7,259 nucleotides of DNA from Desulfobacterales bacterium. Lineage in GTDB: Bacteria > Desulfobacterota > Desulfobacteria > Desulfobacterales > Desulfosalsimonadaceae. Location of the stretch: contig JAOZOL010000072.1 of NCBI GenBank assembly GCA_029933295.1, forward strand, positions 1 to 7,259, given 5' to 3'. The first letter of the stretch is position 1. The number at the start of each line of letters is the position of its first letter. The position numbers and the translations under genes were made by a program. The notes under the pieces were generated by a model. It saw only the letters and a program-made list of their open reading frames with translations. It had not been told where the DNA came from and did no database searches. Below are positions 1 through 5,214 of this stretch, one piece after another.

Positions 1-76
1 GCGTCCCCAAGGGGATTCGAACCCCTGTCGCCGGCGTGAAAGGCCGGTGTCCTGGGCCAGGCTAGACGATGGGGAC
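1..76 (-). tRNA. tRNA-Glu (anticodon TTC)
   Basis: The minus strand folds into a complete cloverleaf starting at base 76. The acceptor stem GTCCCCA pairs with TGGGGAC, the anticodon stem CCGGC/GCCGG encloses the loop CTTTCAC, and the T arm is AGGGG-TTCGAAT-CCCCT. The anticodon TTC lies at 38-40, so this tRNA decodes GAA/GAG. The body occupies 2-76, with discriminator G at base 2. Base 1 would be the first C of a CCA tail that the window edge cuts off. It closely resembles E. coli tRNA-Glu as I remember it. It lies 5 nt downstream of tRNA-Lys and must be co-transcribed with it. Any terminator lies outside the window. Confidence 0.96.
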
Positions 77-81
77 GCACA

Positions 82-157
82 TGGTGGGTCGTGCGCGGCT
101 CGAACGCGCGACTCTCTGCTTAAAAGGCAGATACTCTACCGACTGAGTTAACGACCC
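82..157 (-). tRNA. tRNA-Lys (anticodon TTT)
   Basis: A 76-nt cloverleaf on the minus strand begins at 157 (GGGTCGT) and ends with an encoded CCA at 84-82. The acceptor stem GGGTCGT/ACGACCC, anticodon stem TCTGC/GCAGA with loop CTTTTAA, and T arm GCGCG-TTCGAGC-CGCGC are all perfectly paired. The anticodon TTT is at 122-124, so it decodes AAA/AAG. The D stem reads ACTC/GAGT where E. coli has GCTC/GAGC; this is a compensated pair change that keeps the fold. It is the first gene of a two-tRNA unit, about 60 nt downstream of the predicted transcription start. Confidence 0.97.
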
Positions 158-223
158 ATACAATTATTAACTGCAATGAAAGCTAAAGGCTTCCGCCACA
201 GTGAATATATAAAAGTATTTTTT

Positions 224-250
224 ATTATACGCTCATTTAATTTATGTCAA
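224..250 (-). promoter_or_regulatory. sigma-70-type promoter of the tRNA-Lys/tRNA-Glu unit
   Basis: On the minus strand TTGACA (250-245) and TATAAT (229-224) both match the housekeeping consensus perfectly, separated by 15 bp. The spacer is shorter than the optimal 17 bp, which could lower or tune output. Transcription would start near 217, giving a leader of about 60 nt before tRNA-Lys at 157. The stretch after the -10 box is A-rich, not the GC-rich discriminator typical of stringently controlled stable-RNA promoters. The promoter makes the tRNA unit independent of the recD2 transcript. The rest of 158-332 is AT-rich with no gene and no convincing terminator for recD2. Confidence 0.65.
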
Positions 251-332
251 TAAAAAAAATATCCCAAATCCTTACTTTTTTCAAGAAATATAAATTATTT
301 TCTCCGGAATTCAGGGCAAAAAAAATATCCTT

Positions 333-2534
333 TTAATCCATTATTTTATGAAATATTTTCCCGCGCAGTCTGCTTTTTAAGCGGGTGTACCGCTTCTGCG
401 TTTTATTATTTTTTACCGCAATGGCCAGTGCTTTTGGGGTTCCCACCAGAACCACAAGACGCCGCCCACGGGTAATGGCGGTATAAATCAGATTGCGCTG
501 CAACAGCATATAATGCTGGGTCAATACAGGAACAATAACAGCAGGATATTCAGAGCCCTGGGATTTATGGACAGATACCGCATATGCCAGCACCATCTCA
601 TCTAATTCATTAAAATCATATAAAATCCGCCTGTCGTCAAAATCAATTGTTAATTCCCGGGTTTCCCGGTTCACATTTAATACCCTGCCGATATCGCCGT
701 TAAACACATTTTTATCATAATTGTTCCGGATCTGCATCACCTTGTCATGGACATGGAAGGTGGTATTTCCAAAATTAATACCGTCTTTGCCTGAATTTAA
801 ACGTTTTTGAAGCGCGATGTTTAAATTGGCGGTTCCGATGATCCCTTTGTGCATGGGAGAAAGAACCTGAATGTCATCAATCGGGTCGAATTTGAATTTT
901 TCAGGTATACGCTTTGCGGCAAGTTCAAGGATAATATCAAGCACCCGTTGAGGCTCTTCCTGATTGATAAAATAAAAATCCGTATCCGTATCGTCTTCAC
1001 CCCCAATGGCCGGCAGGTATCCGTTATTGATCTGGTGTGCGTTCACAATAATCCGGCTTTCACCTGCCTGACGAAAAATTTCGTTTAACCGGACAACAGG
1101 CACTGTATTTGACGCGATAATATCATTTAAAACATTCCCGGCCCCCACGGACGGGAGCTGATTCACGTCACCCACCAGAATGAGCGTGGCCTCAGGCGGT
1201 ATTGCCTTTAACAGGTGATGCATGAGCGTGGTGTCGATCATGGACGCCTCGTCAACAATCAGCAGGTCGCAATCCAATGGATTTTTTTCATTTTTTTGAA
1301 AACCGCCGCCGCGAAAGCTATATGAAAGCATCCGATGAATCGTACTGGCGGGGTGCCCTGTTGTATCACTCATCTGCTTTGCCGCACGACCGGTGGGCGC
1401 TGCCAGAAGAATATTTAAATGCAGTTTATGAAAAATTTTCAACACCGCCTGAATAATGGTTGTTTTTCCGGTCCCCGGGCCACCGGTGATTACCATCACC
1501 TTGCTGTCCGCAGCGCATTGTATTGCCTTTGCCTGTTTTTCCGCCAGAATAAAATCAAGTTGATCCTGCACCCACGTTACGGCCCGGTTTGGATCAATTT
1601 GGCGGATTGCCTTAGGAGTCTTTGTCAACCGCCTGAGATAATATGAAATACCGGTCTCGCAAACATGGTACCGGATCAGATATACCCCGCTCTCATCATC
1701 AGAATCGATGGGAGCATTGATATCTTTGCTTTCGATAATAATTTTTTTCTCTGAAGCAATATGCGCCAATGCGCCGGCAACCACTTCTGAGCCCACCTCA
1801 AGGATGCGGCTACATTTTTCGATTAATGCAGGAGCGGGATAATAGACATGCCCTTCATCGGATAACTCATCAAGAACATAGAGAATACCAGCCCGGATGC
1901 GCAGGGGCGAATCATTTGTAAAACCGAGTTTAGCAGCGATTTTGTCTGCTGTCTTAAACCCTATGCCGAAAATGTCCGTGGCCAATTGATAAGGATTTTG
2001 GGTTACCACATCAATTGACTGGTCACCATATTTTTTAAATATTTTTGTGGCATAACCGGTACTGACCCCATGGGACTGGAGGAACATCATCACGGTCCGG
2101 ATCTCCTTTTGATCATCCCAGGCCGCCTTGATCATTGCTATACGTTTTTCACCAATCCCGTCGATCTCAGCCAGTTTTTTTATATTATTTTCAATGATAT
2201 CCAGCGTTTTTCTGCCAAACCGGCGGACAATACGGTCAGCCATCACCGGGCCGATCCCCTTAATCAAACCGGAACCCAGATACTTTTTTATCCCATAAAC
2301 CGTTGACGGCACGGTGGTTCGGTATTCTTCAACTTCAAACTGTTCTCCGTATTTTGAGTGAAGCTTCCAACGACCCTGCATTTCCATGATCTCGCCAGGC
2401 ATGGGTTCTATCAGATTTCCGACAACAGTCACCACCCTCCGCTCACCCCGCACCTTCACCCGGGCAATGGTATAGCCGTTTTCAGGATTGGTATATGTGA
2501 TTCGCTCGATCTGGCCGGTTAAGTCCACGCGCAT
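333..2534 (-). CDS. recD2: RecD2-family ATP-dependent DNA helicase (RecD-like, SF1B)
   Basis: This 733-residue protein has the full RecD2 layout. An OB-like N-terminal domain covers about residues 1-75. It is followed by helix-hairpin-helix segments near 88-105, 122-135 and 185-200 (GIGP, GIGE and GIGF turns). The SF1 helicase core carries Walker A GGPGTGKT at 351-358, Walker B DEAS at 428-431, motif III GDVNQLPSV at 455-463, the FRQ motif at 487-489, HKSQG at 656-660 and TAITRGR at 685-691. RecD2 enzymes are 5'-to-3' DNA helicases acting in repair and genome maintenance in bacteria, often without RecB/RecC partners; none is seen here. The length fits the family (about 700-800). The ATG at 2534 places the OB domain right at the N-terminus; the ribosome-binding site is weak (GAG about 11 nt upstream). 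The gene stands alone, with a 351-bp repeat-rich gap above it and the tRNA unit below. No catalytic residue looks lost. Confidence 0.95.
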   Translation of the reverse strand: MRVDLTGQIERITYTNPENGYTIARVKVRGERRVVTVVGNLIEPMPGEIMEMQGRWKLHSKYGEQFEVEEYRTTVPSTVYGIKKYLGSGLIKGIGPVMADRIVRRFGRKTLDIIENNIKKLAEIDGIGEKRIAMIKAAWDDQKEIRTVMMFLQSHGVSTGYATKIFKKYGDQSIDVVTQNPYQLATDIFGIGFKTADKIAAKLGFTNDSPLRIRAGILYVLDELSDEGHVYYPAPALIEKCSRILEVGSEVVAGALAHIASEKKIIIESKDINAPIDSDDESGVYLIRYHVCETGISYYLRRLTKTPKAIRQIDPNRAVTWVQDQLDFILAEKQAKAIQCAADSKVMVITGGPGTGKTTIIQAVLKIFHKLHLNILLAAPTGRAAKQMSDTTGHPASTIHRMLSYSFRGGGFQKNEKNPLDCDLLIVDEASMIDTTLMHHLLKAIPPEATLILVGDVNQLPSVGAGNVLNDIIASNTVPVVRLNEIFRQAGESRIIVNAHQINNGYLPAIGGEDDTDTDFYFINQEEPQRVLDIILELAAKRIPEKFKFDPIDDIQVLSPMHKGIIGTANLNIALQKRLNSGKDGINFGNTTFHVHDKVMQIRNNYDKNVFNGDIGRVLNVNRETRELTIDFDDRRILYDFNELDEMVLAYAVSVHKSQGSEYPAVIVPVLTQHYMLLQRNLIYTAITRGRRLVVLVGTPKALAIAVKNNKTQKRYTRLKSRLRGKIFHKIMD

Positions 2535-2554
2535 AGAATTAACTCAGGTATAAA

Positions 2555-2584
2555 GGTTAAGATTAAGGTTAAGGTTAAGGTTAG
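2555..2584. repeat. hexamer tandem tract, five GGTTAA-like units
   Basis: Five consecutive 6-bp units read on the plus strand as GGTTAA, GATTAA, GGTTAA, GGTTAA, GGTTAG. The tract directly abuts the palindromic element that begins at 2584. A related heptamer tract sits at the equivalent end of the second palindromic copy. Such a short tract could vary in length by slippage. It lies 20 nt upstream of the recD2 start codon, so on the recD2 transcript it would be part of the leader (as TTAACC units). Confidence 0.85.
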
Positions 2585-2664
2585 AAGTCCGGCACTCAAT
2601 CCGTCCGGAGGAATATTTTTGGCCGATGCCGGTTCCATCGGAGGGATTGAGTGCCGGAGAAGGC
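2584..2664 (+). repeat. palindromic dispersed element, copy 1 (15-bp arms, 41-nt core)
   Basis: The arms TCCGGCACTCAATCC (2588-2602) and its exact complement (2644-2658) enclose a 41-nt core. The core has its own 6-bp hairpin, CCGATG (2623-2628) with CATCGG (2636-2641). The 3' arm plus flank (2644-2664) is identical over 21 nt to the second copy read on the other strand (4631-4611). The 5' arm plus flank (2584-2599) is identical over 16 nt to 4690-4675. Two copies in 2 kb show that this is a repeat family, not a one-off hairpin. No T-run follows on either strand, so it is not an obvious intrinsic terminator. It would lie in the recD2 leader if transcription starts above it. A non-autonomous mobile element or REP-like sequence is the likeliest class. 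Confidence 0.85.
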
Positions 2665-2693
2665 TGAAATTCACCGACGCCTGATTTTTTGTG

Positions 2694-2721
2694 ATATTAA
2701 GGGAACTTTTTTGAATGTCGA
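2694..2721 (-). promoter_or_regulatory. possible recD2 promoter
   Basis: On the minus strand TCGACA (2721-2716; five of six consensus bases) and TAATAT (2699-2694; four of six) are separated by 16 bp. The start would be near 2687, giving a leader of about 150 nt that contains the palindromic element and the hexamer tract. The -35 box lies inside a GAATGTCGAA repeat unit. The match is modest and the region is AT-rich, so chance is a real alternative. Confidence 0.3.
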
Positions 2722-2750
2722 ATATCGAACAAGGAATAATGAATGTCGAA
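2713..2750. repeat. cluster of GAATGTCGAA-like units
   Basis: GAATGTCGAA occurs exactly at 2713-2722 and 2741-2750, with a variant GAATATCGAA at 2720-2729 sharing its first bases with the previous unit. A broken GAATAATGAA-like unit at 2734-2743 fills the remainder. From memory, this style of GAATGTCGAATATCGAA repeat is scattered through intergenic DNA of deltaproteobacteria and other bacteria; I cannot verify this here. It is unrelated in sequence to the palindromic element 50 bp away. Confidence 0.7.
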
Positions 2751-2826
2751 GGAATGCAGAGAGTTTGACTTTGAAGAACGACTAATCGACTTTGCTGCAC
2801 GTATTACCGGAATCCAGGAATTATTG

Positions 2827-2868
2827 AGAAGTTACGTAATTTTTCTATAAATCCAAGCAATAACTTCT
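2827..2868. repeat. AT-rich inverted repeat below the TPR gene
   Basis: AGAAGTTA (2827-2834) is the exact complement of TAACTTCT (2861-2868), with a 26-nt loop. It sits 17 nt below the stop codon of the TPR gene, where a terminator might be expected. The stem is AT-rich, the loop is long and no T-run follows on the minus strand, so it is a poor intrinsic terminator. A second small hairpin, CTGAT/ATCAG (2867-2871 and 2881-2885), directly follows the stop. Confidence 0.3.
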
Positions 2869-2885
2869 GATTTCCAGATCATCAG

Positions 2886-3593
2886 CTATCCGGCTACCTT
2901 CTCCTTGGCCAGTTCAAAATACATGGAATCAGGATAATCAGATACAATACGATTAAACGCCTCTTTCATCAATTTTACTTTCCCAAGACTTTCGTAAATC
3001 CGGCCAAGGTTAAAAAATGCCTGGTCTTTCATCACCGCATCCTTATCTGATGCGATTTTTTCAAAATACGTTACAGCCTTATCAAAATCTTTCTTCCCTT
3101 CATATGAATAGGCCAGACCGTTTAAAATCAAGCTCTTAAATTCCGTTTTATCTCCCAATTCAACCAGCGCCTGATTGTATGCCTTGATCGCTTCATCATA
3201 ATTTTTCGTCAAATAGCATAAATCAGCATAATGCATCAATGCGACTTTGCCGGACCCGGTTTTGCCGTGTTTATCGACAATTTCCTTAAAATTTTTCTTA
3301 ACACTCTCATATTCAGCAACCGTTGGTGCTTTAGGATTCATTATCTTTGGATCTCTATACAAAATCGAAGAATAATGTGAAAGGGCCTTGCCGAGCATGA
3401 CCGCAGCCCTGTCGTCGGCTTTATTTTTAAAATATATTACCCCATAGACCGCAATCACCAAAATTAATAATGTGGTAACGGCTGCTACAATCTGTTTTTG
3501 ATACTGTTTCCCAAATTCCATTGCCTGGCCGACAAAGACCAAAAACGGATCCGGCTCTTCAAGCAATTCTTTACGGGATTTTTCTTCTGCCAT
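2886..3593 (-). CDS. inner-membrane TPR protein, YfgM/TPR_21-like
   Basis: I use the ATG at 3593 (235 aa). GGAG lies at 3603-3600 with a 6-nt spacer before it, whereas the longer start at 3605 (four more residues) has no ribosome-binding site. The protein has a charged N-terminus, one hydrophobic segment at about residues 34-55 and then three TPR-like helix pairs at about 116-149, 154-185 and 190-224. There is no signal peptidase site, so it is probably a type II membrane protein with its TPR domain in the periplasm. This is the architecture of E. coli YfgM, a helper of the Sec translocon and periplasmic chaperones; the same role here is only inferred. The start overlaps the upstream kinase gene by 23 nt, implying translational coupling. 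The stop (TAG) is followed by the repeat-rich gap. Confidence 0.8.
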   Translation of the reverse strand: MAEEKSRKELLEEPDPFLVFVGQAMEFGKQYQKQIVAAVTTLLILVIAVYGVIYFKNKADDRAAVMLGKALSHYSSILYRDPKIMNPKAPTVAEYESVKKNFKEIVDKHGKTGSGKVALMHYADLCYLTKNYDEAIKAYNQALVELGDKTEFKSLILNGLAYSYEGKKDFDKAVTYFEKIASDKDAVMKDQAFFNLGRIYESLGKVKLMKEAFNRIVSDYPDSMYFELAKEKVAG

Positions 3594-4599
3594 TTTTTTC
3601 TCCATTATGTTTTAATTTTTTAATCCGGTGCCACCCATCTTCCGGAATATCGGCACCGACAACCCGGCACACCTCATATCCGCAGGCAGACGCAATGGCA
3701 CCGCTTTTTTCAAATGAATACCCGCTGACCAGTCCGAATAAAAATCCGGAAGCCCAAAGGTCGCCGGCGCCGGTGGTATCCACGACACCGCCTGATCCCA
3801 TGGGGTCAATTTTTATTTTTTTGTCCTGATGGGCAATTATACTGCCGTGGGGGCCCAGCTTCAGAACGGCGATATCAACATTTTCAGATAAAACTTCCAG
3901 AGCTTTATCTTCATCCGTGTATCCGGTATATGCCCGGGCTTCGTCCTCATTTGCAAGCAGAATATCCACCGATTCTTTGATTATATCCGGCAAAATATCT
4001 TTAGATTCCTCCACCACATTAAAACTGGCCAGATCCAGGCTGACCTGCGCACCCGCATCTTTTGCCGATTTTAACACTGCTTTCATTAACTCCCGGTTAA
4101 ACAGCAGGTATCCTTCTATGTGAACAACAGCCGCATCCTTAAAACAATCGGTGGTGACTTCATCCGGCTGCATTTCGGCCGATGCGCCGAGACAGGTAAA
4201 CATGGAACGCTGGGCATCAGGTGTTATCAGGGAAAGAACCCGACCGGTGGGCGTTGTTGAGGAAAAAAGAAAAGGTTTTACATTGTTTTTTTTCAAGTCC
4301 TGATTAAAAAATTCCCCGAGTTCATCATTGCCCAGTTTTCCGACAAATTTTGCATCGCCCCCAAGCTTTCCCACACCGATCGCTGTATTGCATGCCGAAC
4401 CGCCCGGTACAATGGCCGGGGAATTTTGAATTTGCTCAATAAGCCGGTCAATATAATCCTGGTCCACAAGGGTCATTCCGCCTTTTTCAACGCCCAGTTT
4501 TTTAATAAATTCATCCGAAGCGTTTGCCAGCATATCCACCAGTGCCGACCCCACACCGACAACCGTTCTGACGTTATTTTTCAAGTTTAATACACCCAT
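3571..4599 (-). CDS. PfkB-family kinase, adenosine-kinase-like
   Basis: A 342-residue ribokinase-fold (PfkB) enzyme. The N-terminal substrate-side signature is at about 65-98 (PGGSACNTA, then KLGGDAKFVGKLGNDELG). The NEDE motif at 217-220 follows family expectations for metal/phosphate handling. The C-terminal signature DTTGAGD is at 274-280, with D280 as the likely catalytic base and the preceding glycines forming the anion hole. The family transfers the ATP gamma-phosphate to sugars or nucleosides; the overall pattern resembles bacterial proteins annotated as adenosine kinase, but ribose- or fructose-type substrates cannot be excluded. It is cytoplasmic and full length. The ribosome-binding site GGAAGGG (4610-4604) precedes the ATG by 4 nt and lies in the flank of a palindromic repeat element. 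The 3' end overlaps the TPR gene by 23 nt, which may explain its unusual basic tail after residue 328. Confidence 0.88.
   Translation of the reverse strand: MGVLNLKNNVRTVVGVGSALVDMLANASDEFIKKLGVEKGGMTLVDQDYIDRLIEQIQNSPAIVPGGSACNTAIGVGKLGGDAKFVGKLGNDELGEFFNQDLKKNNVKPFLFSSTTPTGRVLSLITPDAQRSMFTCLGASAEMQPDEVTTDCFKDAAVVHIEGYLLFNRELMKAVLKSAKDAGAQVSLDLASFNVVEESKDILPDIIKESVDILLANEDEARAYTGYTDEDKALEVLSENVDIAVLKLGPHGSIIAHQDKKIKIDPMGSGGVVDTTGAGDLWASGFLFGLVSGYSFEKSGAIASACGYEVCRVVGADIPEDGWHRIKKLKHNGEKNGRRKIP
3600..3603 (-). promoter_or_regulatory. ribosome-binding site that decides the TPR gene start
   Basis: GGAG on the minus strand lies 6 nt before the ATG at 3593. The in-frame ATG at 3605 overlaps this motif and has only an A/T-rich stretch upstream. 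The site lies inside the 3' end of the kinase coding sequence. Confidence 0.7.
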
Positions 4600-4603
4600 A
4601 TTT

Positions 4604-4610
4604 CCCTTCC
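4604..4610 (-). promoter_or_regulatory. kinase ribosome-binding site at the edge of a repeat element
   Basis: GGAAGGG ends 4 nt before the ATG at 4599. It directly adjoins the repeat element; copy 1 of that element has a GAAA at the corresponding place (2666-2669). The insertion or decay of the element therefore seems to have supplied or shaped this site. The predicted hairpin ends at 4617, close enough to influence ribosome access. Confidence 0.6.
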
Positions 4611-4690
4611 GCCTTCTCCGGCACTCAATCCTTTTGACGAATTAAGCAACGGCCTGGGACATCCCCTGTGCAGGTTGAGTGCCGGACTTC
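4611..4690 (-). repeat. palindromic dispersed element, copy 2 (inverted relative to copy 1)
   Basis: The arm TCCGGCACTCAATCC (4617-4631) faces GGTTGAGTGCCGGA (4673-4686), which lacks one base relative to a perfect palindrome; 12 bp pair without interruption. The core (4632-4672) is 41 nt, exactly as in copy 1, yet only about 19 of 41 positions agree when aligned without gaps. Agreement is concentrated in a central GGCCG-x-TGC block. The element fills most of the 110-bp gap between the SH3b gene and the kinase gene. No T-run follows the stem on the minus strand, so it does not look like an intrinsic terminator. It would form a hairpin in any SH3b-to-kinase read-through transcript. Confidence 0.85.
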
Positions 4691-4707
4691 AACCTTCAAC
4701 CTTCTAC
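4687..4707. repeat. heptamer tandem tract, three CTTCAAC-like units
   Basis: Three consecutive 7-bp units read on the plus strand as CTTCAAC, CTTCAAC, CTTCTAC; on the other strand they are GTTGAAG-type. The tract overlaps the end of palindromic copy 2 by 4 nt and stops 2 nt before the TAG of the SH3b gene. It occupies the same end of the element as the GGTTAA hexamer tract does in copy 1. Confidence 0.8.
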
Positions 4708-4709
4708 CC

Positions 4710-5189
4710 CTACCACACCAGATTTTTATGTATCCATCCGGTATCGCCGTCCACATGCCGAATGTGAATCCAGTCTCCCTTTCGTTCAATCACCTTAAAC
4801 GGAACCCCCTTGACCGCCTTGAAAACAACATCATAATTTGTTCCAGGCCCGGAGCGCACATTGCATCTTTCATCTCTCGGTTTGGTGATCACCGTGTCCA
4901 TCTTCACAAGCAGATCTTTGTGGATCCATCCGATTGACCCCTCATAATCTTTAATATAGTACCATGATCCGGTTTTATCTTTATCAAGAATCTTTAAAGG
5001 CGTATATTGTTCCACCTGCCACAGCATTTCATATTTGGTACCCGGACCGGATCGGATATTCGCAACCGATGCTTTTATCGCAAGCTTCTTTGCCCAAACC
5101 GTATTGATGGAAAACAAAACAAAAAAGAATGCAAAAACAAAAAGTAAAATCCCAAATTTTCTATTTCGTTCCCGTACCCGAAAAATCAT
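4710..5189 (-). CDS. exported protein with two bacterial SH3 (SH3b) domains
   Basis: A 159-residue protein. Residues 1-33 form a clear signal peptide: basic start (RVRERNRK), hydrophobic core at about 13-29 and a VWA cleavage site before KK. Two SH3b repeats follow, at about 38-95 and 105-159. Each has the hallmark N-(I/V)-RSGPGT-(K/N)-Y motif (44-53 and 110-119) and ends with GWIHK(D/N)L (87-93 and 151-157). SH3b domains of this type usually bind peptidoglycan or other cell-envelope ligands; no catalytic domain is attached, so it is probably a periplasmic binding or adaptor protein. The start is well supported by GAGGTGA a few bases upstream. It lies 25 nt after the VWA gene, so it is probably co-transcribed with the MoxR/VWA pair. 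The partner and ligand are unknown. Confidence 0.88.
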   Translation of the reverse strand: MIFRVRERNRKFGILLFVFAFFFVLFSINTVWAKKLAIKASVANIRSGPGTKYEMLWQVEQYTPLKILDKDKTGSWYYIKDYEGSIGWIHKDLLVKMDTVITKPRDERCNVRSGPGTNYDVVFKAVKGVPFKVIERKGDWIHIRHVDGDTGWIHKNLVW

Positions 5190-5214
5190 GCAATCACCTC
5201 AATGATTAAAAATG

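Larger units (their letters stand above)
2535..2885. other. 351-bp gene-free, repeat-rich intergenic region
   Basis: I see no gene between the recD2 start and the TPR gene stop. Reading upward from recD2 the region holds a GGTTAA-type hexamer tract (2555-2584), a palindromic dispersed element (2584-2664), a stretch with -10/-35-like boxes (2694-2721), a cluster of GAATGTCGAA-like units (2713-2750) and an AT-rich inverted repeat (2827-2868). The 93-codon open frame at 2519-2800 on the minus strand runs through these repeats, has no recognisable domain and overlaps the recD2 start, so I treat it as non-coding. Confidence 0.75.

Noticed and set aside
158..332. Possible recD2 terminator or small RNA in the AT-rich gap
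   Set aside because: I found only A/T runs and a GAATTC palindrome, with no stable stem followed by T residues.
849..2306. Several plus-strand open frames (849-1088, 1419-1646, 2070-2306) opposite recD2
   Set aside because: They are antisense to a strongly conserved helicase gene, show no domain features, and are expected as shadows.
2519..2800. 93-codon open frame on the minus strand overlapping the recD2 start
   Set aside because: It runs through the hexamer tract, the palindromic element and the GAATGTCGAA units, giving low-complexity peptide (TLTLTLILT). It has no recognisable domain and overlaps recD2 out of frame.
3612..3809. Minus-strand 65-codon frame within the kinase gene
   Set aside because: It is out of frame inside the conserved DTTGAGD region and has no independent support.
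2588..4686. The palindromic elements as integron attC sites or a CRISPR array
   Set aside because: The ends lack the RYYYAAC/GTTRRRY core-site pattern, no integrase or cas gene is present, and two inverted copies 2 kb apart do not make an array.
4611..4690. Palindromic copy 2 as an intrinsic terminator for the SH3b gene
   Set aside because: The stem is followed on the minus strand by GAAGGCGGAAGGG and not a T-run, and the loop is over 40 nt. The same holds for copy 1.
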